From Schaalia odontolytica (GTDB lineage Bacteria > Actinomycetota > Actinomycetes > Actinomycetales > Actinomycetaceae), in NCBI RefSeq assembly GCF_031191545.1, contig NZ_CP133472.1, positions 2,170,001 to 2,234,000 on the forward strand: DNA of 64,000 nucleotides, in the 5' to 3' direction. The translations under genes and the position numbers were made by a program. Below the pieces are notes generated by a model. The model did not search any database and was not told where the DNA came from. It saw only the letters and a list, made by a program, of their open reading frames with translations. Below, in pieces: positions 53,245 through 61,921 of the stretch. Every line of letters starts with the position of its first letter. The stretch's first letter is position 1.

Positions 53245-53867
53245 TGATTCATGTTTCAATCTGGGGCGTTGCTCTCGCGTGTGTGTGCTTCCTCATCGCG
53301 GCGGTCATCGCCGGTGTCGCTGTCTCCCGGGCCCGCCGCCTCGACCGCCTCCACCAGCGCATTCTTGCTTCCCGTGACTCGCTGTCGCGACTGCTGCTGC
53401 GTCGCGCCTCCGAGGCGGAACTACTCGCGCACGCTTCCGGATGCGAAAGCCCGGGAAACCTGGGCCTTGTCGATGCCGCGCGTGCCTACATCCAAGACGG
53501 TGGTGATCTGCTGACGACTGACGGACTCGATAGGCGCACGAGTGCGCAGCGCCAGGCGGATCGCGTCGAGGTTCGCGCTCGCCTGGAGCGGGCATCGGCT
53601 CTCACGCGCGCGATCCGGGAGACTCTCACGCCCGACGTGCGCGCGCAGATTGCGGTGGATCCTCAGGCGAACGCACGTCTTGAGGCCCTCGATGCAACTT
53701 GCTACCGCATCGAGCTGATACGAAACGTCCACAACGTCGACGTGGCAGGAGTGCGCGCCCTGCGTTCCGCACGGATGGTAAAATTGCTTCGGCTCGCCGG
53801 ACACGCGCCGGTTCCCGAGCCCATCGACTTTGATGACGATACACACATCGGCGGACGGGGATATTGA
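53241..53867 (+). CDS. LemA-like membrane protein of the PIM operon
   Basis: A 208-residue protein: one N-terminal membrane segment (about 8-28, ALACVCFLIAAVIAGVAV), then a long helical region with alternating charges (LDRLHQRILASRDSLSRLLLRRA, RVEVRARLERASALTRAI, CYRIELIRNVHN). The helical bundle resembles LemA or the N-terminal part of the actinobacterial protein normally after pimA. No enzymatic motif. Its start overlaps pimA and it ends 1 base before the first PrsW gene. Confidence 0.7.
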   Translation: MMIHVSIWGVALACVCFLIAAVIAGVAVSRARRLDRLHQRILASRDSLSRLLLRRASEAELLAHASGCESPGNLGLVDAARAYIQDGGDLLTTDGLDRRTSAQRQADRVEVRARLERASALTRAIRETLTPDVRAQIAVDPQANARLEALDATCYRIELIRNVHNVDVAGVRALRSARMVKLLRLAGHAPVPEPIDFDDDTHIGGRGY

Positions 53868-53868
53868 C

Positions 53869-55164
53869 ATGTACGCGACCCACTGGGGAGGGCCGGGAGA
53901 AGACTACCGCCTGAAGAAAATCAGTAGTGTGAACATCAATGAGGTCAACGGCATCTCTGCACCCGCCCCCGATGACGCCGCGCCGGTGTGGCAGACGCCG
54001 AAGGCGCTGCACTCGTTCCCGTGGTTCGAGGTGCTTATGATGACGGTCGGTAGCATCGGACTTCTCGGCCTTGTTGTCTTCTGGCTCAGCCCCGCCTCGT
54101 CTGGCATTGCTTCCCTTGCCAAGACGACTCTCCTCGCCGTCGTTCCCCTGAGCATTGTCCTTAGCTTCATCCTGTTCATCGACCGCTGGGAGCCCGAGCC
54201 CTGGAAGACAAAGGGGGCACTCTTCCTGTGGGGAGCGGGAGTCGCAACGCTGTCCTCCGGTATCCTCAATACCGCCCTGGAGGAGAACATCATCCTTTCG
54301 ACCGGCGATCTCCAGCAATCTCAGGCCCTTGGTGCGTCGTTTATCGCTCCTCTCGTGGAAGAGACCCTCAAGGGGTTGGGCGTCCTCATCGTCGTCGTCG
54401 TACGCCGCACGAGTATCAACTCAGTCATTGACGGCGTCGTTTATGCGGGCTTTTCTGCCGGCGGATTCATGTTCGCTGAGGACATCCTGTACTTCGTCAG
54501 GCTTGATAATCCCGAGGCCGGCGGCGTCCTGTGGACCTTTGTCATACGAGGCCTGGCGAGCCCCTTCGTGCACGCGATGGCCACCTCAATGACCGGCATC
54601 GGCCTCGCCCTGGCGCTCATGAGATTCAAACGAGGCTGGTCCAAGACCGGCGTTGTGCTGGTGTTCTGGTTTTTCGCGATGGTCGTCCACTTCGGATGGA
54701 ACGGTACCGTAACGTTCTTGGGGCAGTACTTCTTCCTCCTGTATGTGCTCGTCGGGGTGCCAGCCTTCCTCGTATGGGCAGTCACGCTCATCATCCTGTC
54801 TCACAAGGAGGCGGAGAAGATTCGCGTTGGACTCGTACCTTACGTGCGTACCGGGTGGCTCATTCCCGGCGAGGTCACGATGGTCACCGATAGGCGCGCA
54901 CGCCGGGCTGCCCTCAAGTGGGCGGGCAGCGGTGGTCGTGAGGCGAAGCGAGCCATGCGTTCGTTCCTCGTCAATGTGGCTTCACTGGGGATGGATCAAC
55001 GGCTCATGGCAAAGTATGGACCCGACCACGCGCGCATCGAGAACGATCAACAGATGCTCACCCAAGCTGTTGAAAACCGGCGAGAATTCTTGCGTTTGAC
55101 CTCTATCGCTGAGCAGCAGCAAGACGTGACGGATGCCGTGTCCCGGCTGGCTCGGGCGCAATAA
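53869..55164 (+). CDS. PrsW-family glutamic intramembrane protease, paralogue 1
   Basis: A 431-residue membrane protein. PrsW motifs: FIDRWEPEPW, VEETLKGLG (EExxK), FAEDILYFV, VHAMATSMTG and MVVHFGWNG. About eight membrane segments (60-345) precede a soluble C-terminal domain (about 350-431, LKWAGSGGREAKRAMRSF). In Bacillus, PrsW cuts an anti-sigma factor; the substrate here is unknown. ATG 53869 follows the LemA-like stop by 1 base; a longer start at 53830 would overlap that gene. Confidence 0.88.
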   Translation: MYATHWGGPGEDYRLKKISSVNINEVNGISAPAPDDAAPVWQTPKALHSFPWFEVLMMTVGSIGLLGLVVFWLSPASSGIASLAKTTLLAVVPLSIVLSFILFIDRWEPEPWKTKGALFLWGAGVATLSSGILNTALEENIILSTGDLQQSQALGASFIAPLVEETLKGLGVLIVVVVRRTSINSVIDGVVYAGFSAGGFMFAEDILYFVRLDNPEAGGVLWTFVIRGLASPFVHAMATSMTGIGLALALMRFKRGWSKTGVVLVFWFFAMVVHFGWNGTVTFLGQYFFLLYVLVGVPAFLVWAVTLIILSHKEAEKIRVGLVPYVRTGWLIPGEVTMVTDRRARRAALKWAGSGGREAKRAMRSFLVNVASLGMDQRLMAKYGPDHARIENDQQMLTQAVENRREFLRLTSIAEQQQDVTDAVSRLARAQ

Positions 55165-55179
55165 GAAAGAAGATAACGC

Positions 55180-57096
55180 GTGAGTAACAATTACCCTCAT
55201 CCCGGTCCCCAGCAGGGCTACGTCTCGCCGAACCAGCAGGGGCAGATTGACCCCGACCCACAGTACGGCGCTCCTGCCTCGAATGGGCAGTTTGGTGCGC
55301 CTGCGGCCTCTGGTTATGCTCCCGTTTCTCCGCAGGGTGGGCAGGTTCCGGGTGGGCAGTTTGGTGCGCCTGCGGCCTCTGGTTATGCTCCCGTTTCTCC
55401 GCAGGGTGGGCAGGTTCCGGGTGGGCAGTTTGGTGCGCCTGCGGCCTCTGGTTATGCTCCCGTTTCTCCGCAGGGTGGGCAGGTTCCGGGTGGACAGTTT
55501 GGTGCGCCTGCGGCCTCTGGTTATGCTCCCGTTTCTCCGCAGGGTGGGCAGGTTCCGGGTGGACAGTTTGGTGCGCCTGCGGCCTCTAGCTATGCTCCCG
55601 CTCCTCAGCCGGAGGTCGACACTGGCAAGGCATCGGAGAGCACAGCCGTTGTGCAGCCGTCGTCCGATCCCCGAATCGGTGCCTCCGATGCGACTTCGCA
55701 GCGAGAAACTGATGTTCCTCAGCCCGACAGTGTACCGATTCCGCAGCCGCAGGCTGCGTCACCCTACGCGCCCTCTTCTGCCGCCACGCAGCAGTCCTCA
55801 ACCGATGGTGCGTCCGCGTCGGCGCAGTTACCCGCGCCGGATCCGATGACGAGATTCGAGCCCGAAGCGCAGTTCACCTCTTCGTTCCAGTCGTTCGTGA
55901 ACAGCGCACCAGCTATGCCCGGACCGAGCGCCGCACAGTACCCGCAGGCTGCACCGCAGCAGGTGCAGTCGTGGGCCATGCCCACTGCCGTCAAGAAGGC
56001 GCCGGTTTTCGAAGCCGTCGTCATCGGTGCCGGTGCTGCGCTGATGCTCGTGGGTGTCAGCGGCTTCCTTCTCGCCAGTGGACCGTTCCTCGCCTTCTTC
56101 CTGTCCATTTGTTGCCTTGTTCCCCTCGCCATCATTGTTGCTTTCCTTCAGTTTGTCGATCGATTCGAGCCCGAGCCCTGGTGGACGAAGATCGCGGCGC
56201 TCCTATGGGGTGGAGGAATGGCAGTCTTCTTCGCTCAGATTTCAAACACCCTCGCCGGTAGTATCGTCGCGGGTGCGACCGGTAGCGGTGACATAGGAGA
56301 GATTTTTGCTGTCGTCGTCGGCGCTCCAGTCGGCGAGGAGTTCTTCAAGGCCCTCGGCGTGCTCGCGATCGTGTTGCTTCGGCGCAACAGCATTTCCTCC
56401 CCGCTCGATGGGCTGGTCTACGCCGGATATTCAGCGGCGGGCTTCCTCGTGGTCGAAGATTTCACCTACTTTGTGTCGAGTGCGAGCCAAGGATTCCTCG
56501 CCCATACCTTCTTTGTACGCGTCGTGATGGGTGTGTTCGGGCACGTTATGTACACGACGTGTACTGGCTGGGCGATCGGATGGGCAGTCACACGCACGCG
56601 TTCGGTGGGCACAGGCATCGGCGTCATTGCACTCGGTTACCTGATCGGCGTGACGATGCACGGCGTGTGGAACGGTACCGCCGTGCTCACGGGTCGTGGA
56701 CTTGCTTTCTATTTTGTCTACTTCATCCTTCAGATGCCCCTGTTCTGTTGTTGGTTGTACTTCGTGTCTCGCACGATGCGTCGCGAGCGGCGCGATATCG
56801 CTGCCGGCCTGATGCCCTACGTGAACCAGGGATGGATCTTGCCCAGCGAGGTACAGATGGTCTGCGATCCCGGTGCTCGCCGCAGCGCTCTGTCCTGGGT
56901 GACGAGCGGTGGCCCGGCAGCCAAGGGTGCGATGAAGTCCTTCATGAACAACCTGGCTTCCGTCGGACTCGACCAGGTCGTCATGTACGTCCGTGGACCG
57001 GAGAAGATCCGTATCGAGGAGACTCAGCAGAAGATACAAGAGGCGACCACGCAGCGCCTGACATTCCAGTCGCTCATGGGTATCCGCCCCATGTGA
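55180..57096 (+). CDS. PrsW-family intramembrane protease with repetitive N-terminal head, paralogue 2
   Basis: A 638-residue protein. Residues 1-260 are a disordered head rich in Gln, Pro, Gly and Ala, with four full and one partial 23-residue repeats (GQFGAPAASGYAPVSPQ). The catalytic part (about 265-550) has FVDRFEPEPWW, VGEEFFKALG, VVEDFTYFV, GHVMYTTCTG and TMHGVWNG; the C-terminal soluble domain (SWVTSGGPAAKGAMKSF) matches paralogue 1. GTG 55180 follows the first PrsW gene by 15 bases. The head is unusual for PrsW and may tether the protease at a site or to its target. Confidence 0.88.
   Translation: MSNNYPHPGPQQGYVSPNQQGQIDPDPQYGAPASNGQFGAPAASGYAPVSPQGGQVPGGQFGAPAASGYAPVSPQGGQVPGGQFGAPAASGYAPVSPQGGQVPGGQFGAPAASGYAPVSPQGGQVPGGQFGAPAASSYAPAPQPEVDTGKASESTAVVQPSSDPRIGASDATSQRETDVPQPDSVPIPQPQAASPYAPSSAATQQSSTDGASASAQLPAPDPMTRFEPEAQFTSSFQSFVNSAPAMPGPSAAQYPQAAPQQVQSWAMPTAVKKAPVFEAVVIGAGAALMLVGVSGFLLASGPFLAFFLSICCLVPLAIIVAFLQFVDRFEPEPWWTKIAALLWGGGMAVFFAQISNTLAGSIVAGATGSGDIGEIFAVVVGAPVGEEFFKALGVLAIVLLRRNSISSPLDGLVYAGYSAAGFLVVEDFTYFVSSASQGFLAHTFFVRVVMGVFGHVMYTTCTGWAIGWAVTRTRSVGTGIGVIALGYLIGVTMHGVWNGTAVLTGRGLAFYFVYFILQMPLFCCWLYFVSRTMRRERRDIAAGLMPYVNQGWILPSEVQMVCDPGARRSALSWVTSGGPAAKGAMKSFMNNLASVGLDQVVMYVRGPEKIRIEETQQKIQEATTQRLTFQSLMGIRPM
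55285..55602 (+). repeat. 69-bp tandem repeat in the second PrsW gene
   Basis: Starts at 55285, 55354, 55423, 55492 and a partial fifth at 55561; units are nearly identical at base level and each codes for 23 residues. Recent expansion by slippage is likely and copy number may differ between strains. Confidence 0.93.
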
Positions 57097-57186
57097 GTGT
57101 TTCGCTTCTCACGGGCGGAGCATCGCCTTTTCAAAGGACACGCACAGGTTCGTGTCTCACGATAGCGTCGACAGAAAGGAAACTAC

Positions 57187-58035
57187 GTGACTCATGAATC
57201 TTCGACGCGCCCACGTTCCCGGGCGTTGGTCGTTAGCTCCCTCGTCCTGATTGCGCTGAGCATCCCGGCGGCCATCTATGAATTTGCGAATGCCCTGGCG
57301 GGTGTGTCTGCGTCCGATGCCTGGCTGGCGGTCGGTGCCTCGACCCTGAGTGCGCTCATTGGCCTGGCGTTTCTCGGGTTCTTTGCGCGCATCAAGCCGA
57401 CGGTTCTTGCGTGGCTGGCAGCGTTTGGATGGGGAACTGGCGGTGCCCTCATTTTCGCTGGCTTTGGAAACGGCTTTCTGGATGCTGCTGTCGAAGCGTC
57501 GGGGCTCGGGGAGAACACCGTCGACTTCGCGACGTCTGTGCTCACGGGCCCAGTCGTCGAAGAGACAGGCAAGGGCCTCGGTGCGCTCGTGCTGATTGTC
57601 GCCGCGCGCGAGGTTCTCGAACGTCCCGCCCAGGGCGGTGCAATCGGTGCCCTCGTTGGCATGGGTTTTGCCTGGGGTGAGGATGTAGGGTACTACGTCA
57701 GCGCACTTGAAGACGGCATGAGCGGACTGTGGGAATCGTTCCTCGTGCGGGCCATTCTTGGCGCGTACGCCCATGCCATCTTCACCGGCGTGTTCGGTTA
57801 CGCGCTGGCCTGGGCATTCTTGCGGGCCAGTAACGCCATGCGAGCAGTCGTTGTCGGAATCGCAGGATTTGCCGGGGCGCTCGCGCTGCACGCTCAGGCT
57901 AACGGCCTTGGGTTCGTGGCCCCTGAGGACTCGTGGAACTTGACGTATGGCGCTATCGAGATCCCCGTACTCGTCGTGAGCGCAGCGCTCCTCGTGTGGG
58001 GGCTGCGCCGCCAGCGGGCTACCCTGGAGGCATGA
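57187..58035 (+). CDS. PrsW-family intramembrane protease, short paralogue 3
   Basis: A 282-residue membrane protein with about eight segments and the core motifs VVEETGKGLG (EExxK), WGEDVGYYV, AYAHAIFTGVFGY and ALHAQANG. It lacks the 'EPEPW' segment and the soluble C-terminal domain found in the two preceding paralogues, so it is diverged. It starts at GTG 57187 with AGGA upstream and overlaps the Nudix start by 4 bases. Catalytic Glu/His residues are kept, so activity is plausible. Confidence 0.82.
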   Translation: MTHESSTRPRSRALVVSSLVLIALSIPAAIYEFANALAGVSASDAWLAVGASTLSALIGLAFLGFFARIKPTVLAWLAAFGWGTGGALIFAGFGNGFLDAAVEASGLGENTVDFATSVLTGPVVEETGKGLGALVLIVAAREVLERPAQGGAIGALVGMGFAWGEDVGYYVSALEDGMSGLWESFLVRAILGAYAHAIFTGVFGYALAWAFLRASNAMRAVVVGIAGFAGALALHAQANGLGFVAPEDSWNLTYGAIEIPVLVVSAALLVWGLRRQRATLEA

Positions 58036-58559
58036 GCACGCTGGACTGGCCATTGGACGCGGACGGCTATCCCCACCGGGAGGCCGCCCGCGTCCTTCTG
58101 TTCGATGATGAGGGACGCGTTCTTTTGGCGAAAGGACATGACGAGGACCAGCCGGAGCGATTCTGGTGGTTTACGATCGGCGGCGGCATCGAGGAGGCGG
58201 AGGACCCCCGCAGCGCCGCAGTGCGCGAGGTTTTTGAAGAGACCGGTATCGAGCTGGCCCCCGACGACTTGGTCGGTCCCGTCCTGTACCGGAGCGCCGA
58301 GTTCGATTTCCTGGCGGTCACCGCCCGACAGGACGAGTGGTTTTTCATCGCACAGGCGCCGTCGACTGCGTTGAGTCGAGACGGGTGGACCGAGCTGGAA
58401 CGCACCGTCATCGATGCTCAGGCATGGTGGGACATCGACGAGGCAGCTGCACAGATCAACGGAGAAATCTACCCTGCTCAGATCCTCGAGTATGCGCGCA
58501 GGTGGCGCGAAGGCTGGGACGGACACATGATCCGCCTGTCCGACGCGCGAGAACCCTAG
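58032..58559 (+). CDS. Nudix hydrolase
   Basis: A 175-residue Nudix protein. The Nudix box GGGIEEAEDPRSAAVREV followed by FEETGIEL matches G-x5-E-x7-REUxEExGU, giving the metal site. It removes a nucleoside diphosphate-linked group, substrate unknown. ATG 58032 follows GGAGG. In mycobacteria a Nudix-domain membrane protein lies right after pimA; here the Nudix and LemA-like parts are separate genes with three PrsW genes between them. Confidence 0.88.
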   Translation: MSTLDWPLDADGYPHREAARVLLFDDEGRVLLAKGHDEDQPERFWWFTIGGGIEEAEDPRSAAVREVFEETGIELAPDDLVGPVLYRSAEFDFLAVTARQDEWFFIAQAPSTALSRDGWTELERTVIDAQAWWDIDEAAAQINGEIYPAQILEYARRWREGWDGHMIRLSDAREP

Positions 58560-58568
58560 GGGTGCCGG

Positions 58569-59258
58569 TCAGGCGAGGCCGAGGGGAGCGATCGCCAGGG
58601 ATAGATCCGGCGTATTTAGCTGGACCGGCACCTGCTCACGCACAGCGGGCTTGGCACAGAAAGCGATGCCGACCCCCGCCTCGTGCATCATGGGGATGTC
58701 GTTTGCTCCGTCGCCGATCGCGACCGTGCGCTCGAGGGGGACATCCAGGGACGAGGCCCATGATCGCAGGCAGTCGACCTTGACCTGTGAGGTGACGATG
58801 CGCCCCAACACGCGGCCGCTTAACACTCCACTGGCGACCTCTAGGCGATTTGCCGCGTAGAAATCGATGTTCAAGGAAGTGGCCAGGGGAGCGACGACTT
58901 CCTCGAAGCCACCCGACACAACGCCGAACTTTGCGCCTGCGCGATGGGCCGCGGCGATCAGCTCCCGAGCGCCCTTCGTCGGGGTGATGGACGCCAAGAC
59001 GCTGGCGAAGACAGACTCGGGCACACCGGCCAACGTGGCGACACGCTCACGCAGCGACTCGCCGAAATCGAGCTCGCCGTTCATCGCGCGAGATGTAATC
59101 TCAGCGACGCGTGCCCGCGTGCCCGCGGCCTCGGCCAGCTCTTCAATGACTTCCTCGCTGATGAGTGTCGAGTCGACGTCGGTGACGACGAGGCCGGGTG
59201 CCCCGCTGGCGAACAGCAGCGGCGCACCCGGCTCATCGAGACGGTGAATCATGCTCAC
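58569..59258 (-). CDS. serB: Phosphoserine phosphatase (HAD family)
   Basis: A 229-residue enzyme that makes serine from phosphoserine. HAD motifs: [10 protein letters not shown] (nucleophile DxDST), [10 protein letters not shown] (Ser), the Lys in SQVKVDCL, and [12 protein letters not shown] (DGxND). No ACT domain is present. Its start GTG overlaps the glgC stop by 4 bases, although the two pathways are unrelated. ATG 59252 is an alternative start. Confidence 0.9.
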   Translation of the reverse strand: MSMIHRLDEPGAPLLFASGAPGLVVTDVDSTLISEEVIEELAEAAGTRARVAEITSRAMNGELDFGESLRERVATLAGVPESVFASVLASITPTKGARELIAAAHRAGAKFGVVSGGFEEVVAPLATSLNIDFYAANRLEVASGVLSGRVLGRIVTSQVKVDCLRSWASSLDVPLERTVAIGDGANDIPMMHEAGVGIAFCAKPAVREQVPVQLNTPDLSLAIAPLGLA

Positions 59259-60490
59259 TTGCGGACGACCGTGCCCTTGGGGACGACCGTGATGCCGGAT
59301 TCGGTGACGGTGAAGCCGCGCTCGATGTCGTGCTCGAGATCGACACCGACCTCGGCACCTTCCTCGACGACGACGTTCTTATCCAGAATCGTCTTCACGA
59401 CCCGCGCGTAGCGACCGATGCGGCAGCCGTGCATGACGACCGAATCCTCGATCTTCGCCCACGAGTGGACGTAAGTGTTCGGGGAAATGATCGAGCGCAC
59501 GACCTCGCCGCCGGAGACGATGACACCGGGAGACACGAAGGAGTCGATCGCGTGGCCCAGACGATCCTCGTCGCCGTAGACGAACTTGGCCGGAGGAAGG
59601 GAACCGTCGATCATCGTCATGGTCGGCCACTCACGGTTGTACAGGTTGAACACCGGGTGTACCGAGATCAGGTCCATGTTTGCCTCGTAGTAGGCGTCCA
59701 GTGTGCCAACGTCACGCCAGTAGTCGCGGTCGCGGTCGGTTGAACCCGGCACGTCGTTGTCCTGGAAGTCGTAGACGCCGCACTCGCCGCGCTCGACGAA
59801 CCACGGAACGATGTTGCCGCCCATGTCATGCTTCGAATCGGGGTTTGCGGCATCCTCCCGCAGGGCGTTGACCAGATCCTTCGTGGTGAACACGTAGTTG
59901 CCCATTGAGGCAAGAACCTTCGTCGGATCGTCGGGCAGGCCCACGGCGTTCTTCGGCTTCTCGAGGAAGTTCTTCACGACGCCGTCCTCGCCGTCGATGA
60001 CGCCGAGCGCGGACGCCAGCTCGATGGGCTGACGAATACCGGCGACCGTGGCTGGCAGGCCCGAATCGATGTGGTGCTGGACCATCTGCGAGAAGTCCAT
60101 GCGGTAAATGTTGTCTGCACCGATGATGACGATGTATTCAGGCTGCTCGTCGTCGACGATGTTGAGCGACTGGTAGATCGCGTCCGCGCTACCCAGGTAC
60201 CAGTGCGGTCCGCGACGCTGCTGGGCCGGAACAGGGGCAATGAAATTGCCGAGCAGGGGAGACGTGTACCAGGTTTTCGTGACGTGGCGGTCGAGCGAAT
60301 GGGACTTGTACTGCGTCAAGACAACGATCTTGAGGTATCCGGAATTCACGATATTCGACAGCGCGAAATCGATCAGACGGAAGTGACCACCGAACGGAAC
60401 GGCCGGCTTTGCGCGGTCCTCCGTCAGGGGCATCAGTCGCTTACCCTCACCGCCCGCGAGAACGATTGCCAGAACGTGGTTCTTTGCCAT
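59255..60490 (-). CDS. glgC: Glucose-1-phosphate adenylyltransferase GlgC
   Basis: A 411-residue enzyme forming ADP-glucose from ATP and glucose-1-phosphate. Seen: [18 protein letters not shown] (nucleotide loop), [18 protein letters not shown], and the catalytic/Mg region GADNIYRMD; a left-handed beta-helix follows (about 300-411). ATG 60490 with GAGGTG upstream. It diverges from the glycosyltransferase, an arrangement seen for mycobacterial glgC/glgM. Confidence 0.94.
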   Translation of the reverse strand: MAKNHVLAIVLAGGEGKRLMPLTEDRAKPAVPFGGHFRLIDFALSNIVNSGYLKIVVLTQYKSHSLDRHVTKTWYTSPLLGNFIAPVPAQQRRGPHWYLGSADAIYQSLNIVDDEQPEYIVIIGADNIYRMDFSQMVQHHIDSGLPATVAGIRQPIELASALGVIDGEDGVVKNFLEKPKNAVGLPDDPTKVLASMGNYVFTTKDLVNALREDAANPDSKHDMGGNIVPWFVERGECGVYDFQDNDVPGSTDRDRDYWRDVGTLDAYYEANMDLISVHPVFNLYNREWPTMTMIDGSLPPAKFVYGDEDRLGHAIDSFVSPGVIVSGGEVVRSIISPNTYVHSWAKIEDSVVMHGCRIGRYARVVKTILDKNVVVEEGAEVGVDLEHDIERGFTVTESGITVVPKGTVVRK

Positions 60491-60661
60491 GTGGCACCTC
60501 TTCGTTGGTCGAGTGGACCTGCATCGGCGCAGGCCCGTGGGAGTGGTCACACTGTATTACAAATGTCTATCGTTTGCTACACCGTCTCGTTTTCGACCGC
60601 GTCTGACGTGGGATCGGATACGATATCTCTCACACGTCGCTACCGTCGGAAGGATCCCATC

Positions 60662-61885
60662 ATGCGCGTTGATCTCCTTACCCGCGAATACCCGCCTCAT
60701 GTCTATGGAGGAGCCGGTGTCCATGTGCTCGAACTGGCCAAGGTGCTGCGTGGTCTGGTCGATGACCTGCGCGTGCAGGCGTTTGACGGTCCGCGCGAAC
60801 CCGGGACCGACGGTGCCGATCCGGGCGTGACCGGTCATGCCGATCTGCCTCAGCTGGCCGGCGCTAATGCGGCCCTGCGCACGCTCGGAGTCGACCTCGA
60901 GATCGCTGCTGCGTGCGAGGGATCCGATGTGGTTCACTCCCACACCTGGTACGCGAACTTCGCAGGGCACGTCGCTTCACTCCTCGGGGATATTCCGCAC
61001 GTTATCTCCGCCCACTCTCTCGAGCCGCTGCGTCCGTGGAAGGCCGAGCAGCTCGGAGGCGGCTACCGTCTGTCCTCCTACGTGGAGAAGACCGCCTACG
61101 AGGCCGCGAGCGCGATTGTGGCTGTCTCCAACGGCATGCGCGATGACATCGTGCGCTGCTACCCGGGCGTCGATCCTGACCGCGTGCACGTCATCCACAA
61201 CGGCATCGACCTGAACAAGTGGCACGCGCCCGTGGGCGATGAGGGTGAGGAGCTGCGTGCGCGCGTGCTCGCCGAGCACGGGATCGACCCGTCGCGCCGC
61301 ACGGTCGTTTTTGTCGGTCGCATTACTCGCCAGAAGGGCCTGCCCTACTTCCTGCGTGCTGCCCAGCTTCTGCCCGATGACGTCCAGGTGGTCCTATGCG
61401 CCGGTGCCCCCGATACTCCTGAGATCGCGGCCGAGGTCGACGGCCTCGTCGCAGATCTACGTGCCCGCCGCTCCGGCGTCGTGCTCATCTCCGAGATGCT
61501 CCCTCAGCCCGAGGTTGCTGCGATCCTGTCCTCGGCACAGGTTTTTATTACGCCGTCGGTTTACGAACCCCTCGGGATTGTCAACCTGGAGGCGATGGCT
61601 TTGGGCCTGCCCGTCGTCGGTACCGCGACCGGCGGTATCCCCGACGTGATCGTCGACGGCGAGACCGGTTACCTCGTCCCAATCGAGCAGATGCAGGACG
61701 GTACGGGAACGCCGCTTGATCCGCGTGCCTTCGAAGAGGCGATGGCCGACCGCTTGGTGAAGGTCCTCGACGATGCCGAGCTGGGTCGTCGCATGGGCGA
61801 GGCTGGACTCGCTCGCGCACGCGATCACTTCTCCTGGGAAGCGATCGGACTGAAGACGGCCGAGCTGTATCGTTCGCTCGTTTAG
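60662..61885 (+). CDS. glgM: GT4 glycogen synthase / maltose-1-phosphate synthase (GlgM type)
   Basis: A 407-residue GT4 enzyme: acceptor loop REYPPHVYGGAGVH at the N-terminus, donor-site block PSVYEPLGIVNLEAMA with the two Glu residues, and VGRITRQKGLPY. The GT4 size and divergent pairing with glgC match the actinobacterial GlgM that uses ADP-glucose to make alpha-maltose-1-phosphate; many databases call it 'glycogen synthase GlgA'. Without a GlgE gene in the window the exact product is inferred. AAGGA precedes ATG 60662. Confidence 0.85.
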   Translation: MRVDLLTREYPPHVYGGAGVHVLELAKVLRGLVDDLRVQAFDGPREPGTDGADPGVTGHADLPQLAGANAALRTLGVDLEIAAACEGSDVVHSHTWYANFAGHVASLLGDIPHVISAHSLEPLRPWKAEQLGGGYRLSSYVEKTAYEAASAIVAVSNGMRDDIVRCYPGVDPDRVHVIHNGIDLNKWHAPVGDEGEELRARVLAEHGIDPSRRTVVFVGRITRQKGLPYFLRAAQLLPDDVQVVLCAGAPDTPEIAAEVDGLVADLRARRSGVVLISEMLPQPEVAAILSSAQVFITPSVYEPLGIVNLEAMALGLPVVGTATGGIPDVIVDGETGYLVPIEQMQDGTGTPLDPRAFEEAMADRLVKVLDDAELGRRMGEAGLARARDHFSWEAIGLKTAELYRSLV

Positions 61886-61909
61886 GGCGCACGCCACCCG
61901 TCAGACGAC

Positions 61910-61915
61910 TAGGCT
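61910..61915 (+). promoter_or_regulatory. Candidate -10 box of the lone ABC ATPase
   Basis: TAGGCT ends 6 bases before the ATG with no ribosome site; leaderless start likely. Confidence 0.35.
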
Positions 61916-61921
61916 AGATAC

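Noticed and set aside
55285-55602. CRISPR-like array.
   Set aside because: Units are contiguous 69-bp repeats in frame with a coding sequence, without unique spacers.
60491-60661. Promoters in the glgC/glgM divergent spacer.
   Set aside because: TACGAT (60619-60624) and other -10-like boxes occur, but none has a -35 match at proper spacing; too weak to annotate.
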